Origin: Endosaccharibacter trunci
GTDB lineage: Bacteria; Pseudomonadota; Alphaproteobacteria; Acetobacterales; Acetobacteraceae
Assembly: GCA_024515975.1 (NCBI GenBank)
Contig: JAMSKV010000011.1
Location: forward strand, 88,203 to 152,202
Direction: 5' to 3'
Length of the DNA stretch: 64,000 nucleotides
Below, piece by piece: positions 44,630-52,302 of this stretch (position 1 is the stretch's first letter; every line of letters begins with the position of its first letter). A program made the translations under genes and the position numbers. Below the pieces are notes generated by a model. That model was not told the origin of the DNA. It saw only the letters and a program-made list of their open reading frames with translations, and did not search any database.

Positions 44630-45379
44630 ATGTCCAGGATCAAATCGGCGCGCTCGCCCACGGGCGTTTCCTTGTCCGGCCCGCTCACGCATGCCTTGCC
44701 ACGCCACGCCGAACAACGCGCCAAGCACTTCTTCCTGTTCCTGTTCGCATTGCAGGCGACATGCGACATGGTCTCGGCGCGGACGGGACGCCAATTCGAT
44801 CCGCTCGCTATCGTTCGAGAGGCGGCCACACATCAGATCGATAGCGGGTTGCGACAGAACTCCGCCCGCGATCCGTTCGATTCCACCGATCCAGGCGTGG
44901 TGAACATCAACGGAACGAGCTTCAGCAAGATCGACGCCGCCCATTACTGCAATCTCGGTTTGGCCGGCGATTTCTCCATACTGAAAACAGCCGCCGCGGC
45001 GGACCGCGACAATGCGGAGATGGTCGAACTCTGTGAGATTCTGGCCGGGGATACGGTCTGGCTGCCGCAGAAGATCAATATCGGCCCGGACCGCGTGATC
45101 GACCAGCTGCACTACCAGCTGGCGCAAGCGTTCCTTGCCAACGGGCGCCCGGTCTTCACCCCGCAGAACGTGGCGATCTATGCTGCGCGCAGCGATGCGG
45201 ACATACGCGATTTCGCCAACGGCAAAGACACTGACGAACCCGGCTTGGCCGCGTGCGCCAGGCTGTATCTGGCGCCCTACGCCAATCTGCCAGCCGCGAT
45301 CTTCGACAGCGTACGCCACGATATCGAAGCGGAATGCGATGCGCGGCGCCTGGACCGCGCGCTTTATGTGAGTCTCTGA
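44630..45379 (+). CDS. Unrecognised protein downstream of the M16 peptidase
   Basis: I do not recognise this 249-residue protein. The ATG at 44630 has GGGGAG six bases upstream. No signal peptide or membrane segment is seen. Distinctive stretches are HFFLFLFALQATCDMVSARTG near residue 33, DPGVVNINGTSFSKIDAAHYCNLGLAGDFSIL near 88, NKD-free acidic DADIRDFANGKDTDEPG, and a C-terminus rich in Arg/Asp (HDIEAECDARRLDRALYVSL). It may be cotranscribed with the peptidase gene. Composition is less GC-rich than its neighbours. Confidence 0.65.
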   Translation: MSRIKSARSPTGVSLSGPLTHALPRHAEQRAKHFFLFLFALQATCDMVSARTGRQFDPLAIVREAATHQIDSGLRQNSARDPFDSTDPGVVNINGTSFSKIDAAHYCNLGLAGDFSILKTAAAADRDNAEMVELCEILAGDTVWLPQKINIGPDRVIDQLHYQLAQAFLANGRPVFTPQNVAIYAARSDADIRDFANGKDTDEPGLAACARLYLAPYANLPAAIFDSVRHDIEAECDARRLDRALYVSL

Positions 45380-45540
45380 AGGCCAGTTCGAGTTCTATCG
45401 AAGACCGACCTTCCTGCTTGAGAAACCGGATCAAGGAACAATCATTCGCCTGACCCGGCCCTGAACGGTTCGCGCAATCCAAGGGAGCAGATTTCTCTTT
45501 CTTTTGCTCAGACGACAGAGATTCCCGCCTCCCCGCTCCT

Positions 45541-46560
45541 CTAGCGGCGCGGTCCCAGGAATCGGAACGCCAGGAGATAAAGCAGTGTGGCGCCCCCGGT
45601 AATGGCGGCCGCTTTCACCGGCTGCAATTGCGCCTCGAGCAAAAGGCTGCCCGATCGCGTGAACGGTTTGAGCGTGCTGCGTTCGGACAGATCGCGGCGT
45701 GAATCACAGAGATTGTCGCGCATCTCCGGATCGCCCGCGTCGTCGCTGCTCTGCATCCGCCGGCCGACCAGAGCGGCGATCCGATCCACCACACGCGGCA
45801 TCAAGCGATTTGCCAACACAAGGGACTCGCCGCCCATGCCGCCGACCACCAGATCGCGGACGCCGGTTTCACAGCCATGCAGGATCGCACGCGCCACCAG
45901 ATCCGGGTGATAGGAGGGCGGCGGATTGCGCGTGCCGGCGGTCCCGAGACGGTTTCGCGCGTGCTCCATATACGAGGTGTCGATCGCGGCCGGCTTGACC
46001 AGCGTGACGGAGACCGGACGGCGGGCAGCCATGAGTTCGCGACGGTAGGCTTCCGTGAAGCCCTTCACGGCGAACTTGGCGGCGCAGTACGTGCCCTGGA
46101 ACGGAATTGCGAATTCGCCGAGCACGCTGCCCACGGTCACGATCGCACCCCCATTCCGCTGCAAATGCTCGGCCGCAATCATCGTGCCGTGCACGACGCC
46201 CCAATACACGACGTCGAACAGCCTGCGCTGGTCCTCGACTGGCACATCGTCCACAGCGCCGTAGATGAACGCTCCGGCGTTGTTGATCCAGCTATCGTAG
46301 CCGCCGAACGCCTCGATCGTCCGCGCGGAAACCCGTTTCAGCGCCTCATGATCGGCAACGTCAGCCACGCAATATTCGGCGCGGATTCCGAGCCCGCGCA
46401 ACTCGTCGCGCAGCGACAACAGCGCCCCTTCGTTGCGGGCCACCAGCATCAGCGACGCGCCCTGCCGCGCGGCCATGCGCGCCGTGGCAAGGCCGATGCC
46501 GGACGTGGCGCCGGTCAGCACCAGACGCTGCTCGGAGAGGGGCTTGAAAAGATGGCGCAT
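45541..46560 (-). CDS. Short-chain dehydrogenase with C-terminal membrane anchor
   Basis: The 339 residues begin at the ATG at 46560 (AAGAAGAG 8 bases upstream); the frame is open to a GTG at 46635. A classical SDR core occupies residues 10-200: LTGATSGIGLAT, NNAGAFIYG, GSVLGEFAIPFQGTYCAAKFAVKGF with the Tyr-x3-Lys pair, and KPAAIDTSYMEHAR. After about residue 270 comes a linker with Arg/Asp, and residues 315-335 (AAAITGGATLLYLLAFRFLG) are a likely membrane anchor with basic end GPRR. Substrate unknown. It converges with the unknown gene to its left. Confidence 0.86.
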   Translation of the reverse strand: MRHLFKPLSEQRLVLTGATSGIGLATARMAARQGASLMLVARNEGALLSLRDELRGLGIRAEYCVADVADHEALKRVSARTIEAFGGYDSWINNAGAFIYGAVDDVPVEDQRRLFDVVYWGVVHGTMIAAEHLQRNGGAIVTVGSVLGEFAIPFQGTYCAAKFAVKGFTEAYRRELMAARRPVSVTLVKPAAIDTSYMEHARNRLGTAGTRNPPPSYHPDLVARAILHGCETGVRDLVVGGMGGESLVLANRLMPRVVDRIAALVGRRMQSSDDAGDPEMRDNLCDSRRDLSERSTLKPFTRSGSLLLEAQLQPVKAAAITGGATLLYLLAFRFLGPRR

Positions 46561-46888
46561 GAAACGGACTCTTCTTGCTGCGACACGGTCGGTGGGATCA
46601 AACCCCGCTCCCCTGTCCAGGATCGCCCGGTTCACGCTTTCGTGCTGCCGACGGTGGGCAGCATGCGGTTTGAGAAGAGAAAATCAGGAGGGCCTTCTTT
46701 TTCTGAAGAAAAAGAAGCAAAAAGACTTTTGTCCGTTTGGTTCGGAGTGCGCGGCGCGGAAAGAGTCAAACGGACAGAAATTCTTTGGTCCTTTCCTTCA
46801 AAAAAGAACGCCTGTTTCAGCTGACTGGGCTGCGAGGATATACGAGCGGCGGCTTTTATCTAGAACCGGAGCAGCCGCCGCCGCGCAC
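46561..46888. repeat. Intergenic hairpin-rich region, 328 bases
   Basis: The gap holds no convincing gene. CTTCTTTTTC (46694-46703) pairs exactly with GAAAAAGAAG (46708-46717) around TGAA. GTCCGTTTG (46731-46739) pairs with CAAACGGAC (46767-46775) across 27 bases. A third AT-rich stretch at 46784-46815 carries TTCCTTCAAAAAAGAA. The region lies just after the TonB receptor gene (minus strand) and could end its transcript. It resembles the hairpin at 49370-49399. Confidence 0.6.
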
Positions 46889-49126
46889 TCAGAATTTCTG
46901 CGCGATCCCCACCAGGATCGAACGGCGCAGGCCGTATTGCGGCGCGCCGACGCCGATGCCGGTCCCGTCCCGGATGATGTAGCGCCGATCCAGCAGGTTC
47001 AGCACGTCGAGACGAAGCTCGGTGCCGCGCCCGATCATGTGCTTCAGCGTCTGCACCAGCGAGAAATTCACCACATAGTAGCCTGGCAGCGCGCGGCCAT
47101 TGGGCACGTCGCCATCGGCACGCAGGCCGGAACCGACGACGAGATCGGCCGAGGCGCGCAAAGGATGCGTGCTGCCGTAGAAGAACGAATAGGCGGCGCC
47201 GCCCGATCCGGTCCAGCGCTGGTCGTGATCGAGATGCACCCAACGATTGGAGATGTAGGCGAGATCGTCGGCAGAGAAGTCGAATTGCGACGAGGTGATC
47301 CGCTTGCCGATCGCGCGCGACCAGGCAAGATTTGCATAAAGCGACACCGGGCCGTGATCGTAGGTGACGCTGGCCTCGTAGCCATGCACCTGCCCTTTGG
47401 CGTAATTGAAGGCCGACAGGATGATCGGCGCACCGAACTGGCCCTCGTCGATCAGGTTTGTCGCCTGCTTGTAGTAGCCGTCCAGGCTGACATGCAGACC
47501 AGGCAGCACGATCTGGTCGATGCCGGCATCGAAATAATGGTCACGCTCGGGTTGCACCTTGTCGTTCTGCGTGACCTCGGAAGCAGCACTCGTCCCCTGG
47601 AAGAAAGCGATGCTGTTGTTGGTGACTTCCTCGAAGGGCGGCGGTGTGAAGTAGCGCGAATAGCCGGCATGCAGCGTGGTGGTGCGCGTCGGACGCCAGA
47701 CGACGTTCACGCGCGGGCTGAACTGCGTGGCCGAGACGAACTCGCTGACGCCGTCGAAGCGGGCGCCGTAATTGATCGTCAGCGACGGCAGGATGCGCCA
47801 TTCGTCCTGAAGATAGACGCCGTAGACCATGCCGGTCTTGCCGGTGCCTTCGTGCAGTCCGATCGGCTGATCGCCATAGAGGGGGTCGCCGTCATCGCCC
47901 AGGCCGATCTGCGGCGATACCAGCGAGTCGACCTTCGAGATGGTGCGCTCCGCAAAGACCTGCTCGCCGAACCGGATCGTGTGCGTGTTAGAAACGTACC
48001 ATGCCGCATCCGTCTGCGATCCGCTCGACATCACCGAGCGGGCGGCAGTCTGGCTGATGCCGTCGAACAGAAGGTCACCGACAAAATCAGGAGAATAATG
48101 CAATGACGAATAGCGCGTGAACAGCGAGCTTTGCAGATCCAGCGCGCCGATCGACTTCTGCAACGACAAGATCGCGAAATCGGTGATCTCCTTCTGGTGC
48201 TCAGTGAGATCGGCGCTGTTGTAATTGGTGATGCCGTTATACGACAAGCCGAGCGTCGGAACCTGTTCCGGATTATTTGGGATCTGGTATTCGGCGTTGG
48301 AGATTCCGGCGATCAGGCTGACGCGTGTGTTCGCGTCCGCCGTATAGCTCAGTTTCGCCAGCCCATGATACTGGTTGCTGAGATCGTGAATGGCGTTGAA
48401 GTTGCTGGTCGGGTTCTCGATTCCGACACGAGAATGCAGCACGTCGCCGGTTGCGAACAGATCCCATTTGCCGCTCGACACGCCGTAGGCAAAGGAGGGC
48501 TGGAAGTAGTCGCGCGCGCCGCCATACACGGACAGTTCGGCGCCCGGATCGGTCCGGCCGGTCTTGGTGTCGATGTTGATCACCGCCGCCTGCAGGAAGC
48601 CGAACTGCGCCGGCAGCGCGCCCGTGGTCAGCGACAGATCGTGCGCGAACCGCGTCTGCAGGCTCTGCCCGAACACGGCAAGACCCTCGGGGAGCTGCAC
48701 CCCGTCGATGCGGAACTGGATCTCGTTATGGTCGCCGCGTACATGGATCTGCCCGTAGCTGTCCTGCGCGACGCCGGGCGCCTGCAGAAGCGCCTGGTTC
48801 AGCGGCACGTTGTCGCCCTGCGGCAGGGTGCTGAGCGCGCTGCGAGTCAAACGATAGGTCTCGGCCCCCAGACTCGGCTGCAGCCCGGCGCGCGCCTGAT
48901 CCAGACGGACATTGATCACTTCCGGCTTGTCGGGGATACCGGACGGCGTCGCTGCAGGCGTGCTCGCACGGGGCGTGCCGGCATTCTCGCGCACCAGGCC
49001 CCCGCTCTGGCCCGGCACGGCTGCCGGCGCCACGGACGCCGTCTGGGCCAGCCCTGGATTGGGCGCAGCGAGTGCAGCCGCGACGCCGGCCAGGCCACAG
49101 AGCGGGAGACGAGAAAGGGCACGCAT
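46889..49126 (-). CDS. TonB-dependent outer-membrane receptor
   Basis: The 745 residues start at the ATG at 49126, the first codon before a good signal peptide (MRALSRLPLCGLAGVAAALA ... GLAQ); the frame is open to 49525 but that part looks non-coding. A possible TonB box is EVINV near residue 70, followed by a plug (LPQGDNVPLNQALLQAPGV, IHVRGDHNEIQFRIDGVQLPEG) and a 22-strand-type barrel (VYGVYLQDEWRILPSLTINYGARFD, GYSRYFTPPPFEE). It ends in Phe (GIAQKF), as outer-membrane barrels do. FQGT and DVLNLLDRRYIIRDGTGIG near the end are common in receptors of the CirA/BtuB type. No FecI/FecR, permease or TonB gene is next to it, so the ligand is unknown. Confidence 0.9.
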   Translation of the reverse strand: MRALSRLPLCGLAGVAAALAAPNPGLAQTASVAPAAVPGQSGGLVRENAGTPRASTPAATPSGIPDKPEVINVRLDQARAGLQPSLGAETYRLTRSALSTLPQGDNVPLNQALLQAPGVAQDSYGQIHVRGDHNEIQFRIDGVQLPEGLAVFGQSLQTRFAHDLSLTTGALPAQFGFLQAAVINIDTKTGRTDPGAELSVYGGARDYFQPSFAYGVSSGKWDLFATGDVLHSRVGIENPTSNFNAIHDLSNQYHGLAKLSYTADANTRVSLIAGISNAEYQIPNNPEQVPTLGLSYNGITNYNSADLTEHQKEITDFAILSLQKSIGALDLQSSLFTRYSSLHYSPDFVGDLLFDGISQTAARSVMSSGSQTDAAWYVSNTHTIRFGEQVFAERTISKVDSLVSPQIGLGDDGDPLYGDQPIGLHEGTGKTGMVYGVYLQDEWRILPSLTINYGARFDGVSEFVSATQFSPRVNVVWRPTRTTTLHAGYSRYFTPPPFEEVTNNSIAFFQGTSAASEVTQNDKVQPERDHYFDAGIDQIVLPGLHVSLDGYYKQATNLIDEGQFGAPIILSAFNYAKGQVHGYEASVTYDHGPVSLYANLAWSRAIGKRITSSQFDFSADDLAYISNRWVHLDHDQRWTGSGGAAYSFFYGSTHPLRASADLVVGSGLRADGDVPNGRALPGYYVVNFSLVQTLKHMIGRGTELRLDVLNLLDRRYIIRDGTGIGVGAPQYGLRRSILVGIAQKF

Positions 49127-49446
49127 GACCGTCGATCCGCGAAATGTTATATTATCCGCGTCCTTTACGCATTCGCCCGGCTCCTGTCCACCCTGCGGGC
49201 CGAGGCTGCACGCCCGCGGCGTCGTGTCATGGTTCCAGGACGCGGAAACCGGCATCCGGACCGGGCACCTCCCCGGGCCGCTTGGTGGCGAAATCGACAG
49301 GGGTTGTCCGACCCGACATGCATCATCTCCGTGATCCAGCCGACTCCAGACGCACCTCGACGAGAACCCAGAAGTTCTTTCTTTCAAGAAAGAACTTCTC
49401 TCCTGCTTGAGCGTGCTACCGGCCAGCAGCGAAAAACCTGTGACAC
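49127..49446. other. Intergenic region of 320 bases upstream of the TonB receptor
   Basis: No gene is supported here. It probably contains the promoter of the TonB receptor (minus strand); a TTATATTATC stretch at 49144-49158 is the only AT-rich segment close to that start. The hairpin at 49370-49399 lies at the far end, next to gspH. Confidence 0.5.
49370..49399. terminator. Perfect 12-bp hairpin downstream of gspH
   Basis: AGAAGTTCTTTC (49370-49381) pairs perfectly with GAAAGAACTTCT (49388-49399) around TTTCAA. It lies 47 bases past the gspH stop. Its AT-rich sequence stands out from its surroundings and resembles the hairpins at 46.7 kb. Confidence 0.65.
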
Positions 49447-49881
49447 TCACTCGCGGATGGACACCGCCCCCGTAAGCCAATCCGTTTCGATGGCGATCCG
49501 CCGATCGCCTTCTCCCAGCACCCACACGCCGCCGCTGCTGCTGCCGTCGGGGCGAAACCGGATCGTTTCCACCGCGTCCGGATTGTCCGCCACCACGACG
49601 ATGCCGCGCGGCAGCTCGTGACGGCGGCCTTTCTCGATCCCGTAATTTCGATGCGCAGGATCGAGGAGAAAGACCAGAACACGATCCTCGCCAATCGCCT
49701 GCGCGCGCGCCACGCGCATCTCGACGGCGAGGCCGCGGGCGGCGGCACGCAGATCGACGGTTTCCGAACGCATCGGCCCGCGTGCCAGAACCAGAGTCGC
49801 GGCCAGCGCCAGAACGGCCACCACCACGATCATCTCGATCAGGGTGAAACCGCTCTGCCCCGTACGCCGGCGCCGCTGCAT
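49447..49881 (-). CDS. gspH: Type II secretion pseudopilin GspH
   Basis: From the ATG at 49881 the protein has 144 residues. It begins MQRRRRTGQSGFTLIEMIVVV, a prepilin leader with cleavage after Gly11 and Glu at +5, then a hydrophobic helix. The remainder fits the GspH domain: RAAARGLAVEMRVARAQAIGEDRVLVFLLD, RFRPDGSSSGGVWVLGEGDRRIAIETDWLTG. The start shares a base with the purU stop (TGATG), so the two genes are coupled, an odd pairing. It is far from the other T2SS genes in the window. Confidence 0.88.
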   Translation of the reverse strand: MQRRRRTGQSGFTLIEMIVVVAVLALAATLVLARGPMRSETVDLRAAARGLAVEMRVARAQAIGEDRVLVFLLDPAHRNYGIEKGRRHELPRGIVVVADNPDAVETIRFRPDGSSSGGVWVLGEGDRRIAIETDWLTGAVSIRE

Positions 49882-50720
49882 CAGGCGAACACGATCGTCT
49901 TCCGCCCGTTCTGCATCACGCGGTTCTCGCAATGCAGCTTCACCGCACGCGCCAGGACACGGGATTCGATGTCGCGTCCCGTCGCGACCAAATCCTCCGC
50001 GCTCATGGCGTGCGTCACGCGCTGGGTTTCCTGTTCGATGATCGGGCCTTCGTCGAGTTCGGCGGTCACGTAATGCGCGGTGGCGCCGATCAGCTTTACG
50101 CCCCGCTCATGCGCCTGGTGATACGGCCGGGCGCCCTTGAAGCTGGGCAGGAACGAGTGGTGGATGTTGATGATCCGCCCGGACAGGGTTTCCGACACCT
50201 CGTCGGACAGGACCTGCATGTAGCGTGCGAGCACCACCAACTCGGCGCCGGTTTCCTCGACCAGTGCGAGCAGCCTCGCTTCCGCCTCGGCCTTGTTGCC
50301 CGCGGAAACCGGGATGTAGTGGAACGGGATCGTCTCCAGCTCCGCCGTACGTCGGCTGTGCTCGTGATTGCTGACGATCGCCGCCACCTCGGCGCCGAGC
50401 CAGCCGACGCGGATCTGGTAGAGCAGATGCAGCATGGCGTGATCGAAGCGCGAAACCATGATGAGGATGCGCGGCCGTGTGGTGTCGTGCACCGCGAAGT
50501 GCATCGCGAACCGCGCCGCCGTTTCGGCGAGGGCGGCATGGACGCCGGCACGGTCGGCCGGCGCCTCGAACGCGAGGCGCATGAAGAAACGCCCGGTGTC
50601 CGGATCGCCGAACTGCGCGCTTTCATTGATGTTGGCCCCGATCGCCGCCAGGTCGCGCGTGACGGAGGCCACGATGGAGGGACGGTCCTGGCAGGACAAG
50701 GTGAGAACGAAACGAGGCAT
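49881..50720 (-). CDS. purU: Formyltetrahydrofolate deformylase (PurU)
   Basis: PurU hydrolyses 10-formyl-tetrahydrofolate to formate and tetrahydrofolate, balancing one-carbon units and feeding formate to purine synthesis. The 279 residues start at an ATG with AGGAGGA 4 bases upstream. An ACT domain (1-80: VLTLSCQDRPSIVASVTRDLAAIGANINES) precedes the formyltransferase-type domain: RILIMVSRFDHAMLHLLYQ, ISNHEHSR-like IVSNHEHSRR, LARYMQVLSDE, INIHHSFLPSFKGARPYHQAHERGVKLIGATAHYV with the catalytic His and Asp. Length is as expected. Its stop overlaps the gspH start. Confidence 0.96.
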   Translation of the reverse strand: MPRFVLTLSCQDRPSIVASVTRDLAAIGANINESAQFGDPDTGRFFMRLAFEAPADRAGVHAALAETAARFAMHFAVHDTTRPRILIMVSRFDHAMLHLLYQIRVGWLGAEVAAIVSNHEHSRRTAELETIPFHYIPVSAGNKAEAEARLLALVEETGAELVVLARYMQVLSDEVSETLSGRIINIHHSFLPSFKGARPYHQAHERGVKLIGATAHYVTAELDEGPIIEQETQRVTHAMSAEDLVATGRDIESRVLARAVKLHCENRVMQNGRKTIVFA

Positions 50721-50775
50721 GCTTCCTCCTAGCCCGGCGCGGCCGCGGCGCCAATCTGGGCGCGCGTTCCGCCGG

Positions 50776-51375
50776 CTAGGGTTCCGTCGGGAGCCGAACC
50801 AGCAGACGCAAGGCCAGCGCGCGAAAACTGGCCGGTTCCACCCCGACCAGCCGCCCCAAAGGGCCGCCCAGGATGCTGGCGGCGAAGGCCAGCATGGTCA
50901 GCAGCCCCACCGGCATCCCGGCTGGCGGATGGTCGCCGAATTTGCGTCGCACCGCCGCCATCAGGCGCTCGATCGACTCTTCCAGCTGCGCGTCGATCGC
51001 GGTCTCGCCGTGCAGATGCAGCCAGGCGATCAGGCTGCCGATCCCGCCCTCGGCATAGGCGGCGAAGGTCTCGTCGACGATGCGGGCGAGATCGGCTTCC
51101 GTCCGGCCGGGGCGGGCCAGGATCGCGGTCATCCGCTCGTTGAGATCCAGCACCATGGCGTTGCGCAGCGCCGCGCGGAAGCGTTCGGCCGAACCGAAAT
51201 GATGCAGCACGTTGGCATGGGTGACGCCGAGCGCGGCGCCGACGGCCTTCAGTGTCACCGCATCCGGCCCCTTTGCGATCAGCAAGGCGCGCCCGGCCTC
51301 CAGCGCCGCGTCCCGCATGTCCTCGGCACTCCGCCGCCGGACGGAGGATCTGGTTGCGCGCTTGCTTGCTGACAT
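50776..51375 (-). CDS. TetR-family transcriptional regulator
   Basis: The 199 residues begin at the ATG at 51375. The N-terminal DNA-binding part is clear (DAALEAGRALLIAKGPDAVTLKAVGAALGVTHANVLHHFGSAERF), with the recognition helix around residues 50-62. The C-terminal ligand domain is helical and unassigned (IVDETFAAYAEGGIGSLIAWLHLHG). It is divergent, with a 96-base gap, from the SDR-monooxygenase-hydrolase run and is the natural candidate for its repressor. I see no clear palindrome in the gap. Confidence 0.88.
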   Translation of the reverse strand: MSASKRATRSSVRRRSAEDMRDAALEAGRALLIAKGPDAVTLKAVGAALGVTHANVLHHFGSAERFRAALRNAMVLDLNERMTAILARPGRTEADLARIVDETFAAYAEGGIGSLIAWLHLHGETAIDAQLEESIERLMAAVRRKFGDHPPAGMPVGLLTMLAFAASILGGPLGRLVGVEPASFRALALRLLVRLPTEP

Positions 51376-51471
51376 TGGTGTAAGTATGCTCCGGCCAAAC
51401 AAACGCGCCAAGCCCAACGCGGCCAGACAAGGCTCCGCAGTTGCGGCGATCAAGGCGCGACAGGAGGGATA

Positions 51472-52302
51472 ATGGCCGACCGGATGCGATTGCGCGATCG
51501 TTGCGCGGTGATCACCGGCGCCGGCAACGGCATCGGCGCCGCTCTGGCCCATCGCCTGGCCGAGCGCGGCTGCCATCTGGCGCTGGCCGATATCAGGCCG
51601 CACGACCTGGAGGCGACGCGCATGTCCATCCGCGAGCGTCTCGGCGACGCCTCGCCGCCGGTCTCGCTGCATACGCTCGACGTGGCGGATCGCGATAGCG
51701 TGGCGGCCCTGCCGGAGGCGGTGGCGGAGCGTCATTCCCGCGTCGATCTTCTGATCAACAACGCGGGCGTGGCTTTGGGCGGCACGTTCGAGCAGAGCTC
51801 GGAAGCCGATTTCGATTGGCTGATGGAGATCAACCTGCTCGGGCTGGTCAGGATGACGCGCGCCTTCCTGCCGCTGCTGCACGAGAGCGACGACGCGCGT
51901 CTGGTGAACATCTCCAGCCTGTTCGGCCTGATCGCGCCGCCGGGACAGACCGCCTATAGCGCCGCCAAATTCGGGGTGCGCGGCTTCTCCAACGCTCTGG
52001 CGGAGGAGCTGAAACGCAGCACGGTCGGGGTGACCGTGGTGCATCCGGGCGGCATCCGCACCGGCATCGCCCAGCGGGCCCGCGCGCCGCAGGGCGCCAG
52101 CAATGCCCAGGTGGAACGCGAGCAGAAGCGGTTCGAGCGCCTGCTGCGCATGCCGCCGGCGCGCGCGGCCGAGATCATCGTGGACGCGATCGAGCGGCGC
52201 AAACGCCGTGTTCTTGTCGGCAGCGACGCCAAGGTCCTGGCCCTGGTCGAACGGCTGATGCCGGTCGGATACCCGGCGATCGTCGAGAGGCTCGCGCGAT
52301 GA
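51472..52302 (+). CDS. Short-chain dehydrogenase/reductase
   Basis: The 276 residues begin at the ATG at 51472 with AGGAGGGATA just upstream. The classical SDR pattern is VITGAGNGIGAALAHRLAERG (14-34), NNAGVALGG, ISSLFGLIAPPGQTAYSAAKFGVRGF with the Ser and Tyr-x3-Lys, and VVHPGGIRTGIAQRA. It is the first gene of a three-gene run and overlaps the following monooxygenase gene by 4 bases (ATGA). It may oxidise an alcohol to the ketone used by the monooxygenase, which is inference from gene order. Confidence 0.9.
   Translation: MADRMRLRDRCAVITGAGNGIGAALAHRLAERGCHLALADIRPHDLEATRMSIRERLGDASPPVSLHTLDVADRDSVAALPEAVAERHSRVDLLINNAGVALGGTFEQSSEADFDWLMEINLLGLVRMTRAFLPLLHESDDARLVNISSLFGLIAPPGQTAYSAAKFGVRGFSNALAEELKRSTVGVTVVHPGGIRTGIAQRARAPQGASNAQVEREQKRFERLLRMPPARAAEIIVDAIERRKRRVLVGSDAKVLALVERLMPVGYPAIVERLAR

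Noticed and set aside
41701..44829. 1042-codon open frame antisense to the M16 peptidase
   Set aside because: The plus strand encodes a complete signal peptide and the HATEH motif; the antisense product has no known motif.
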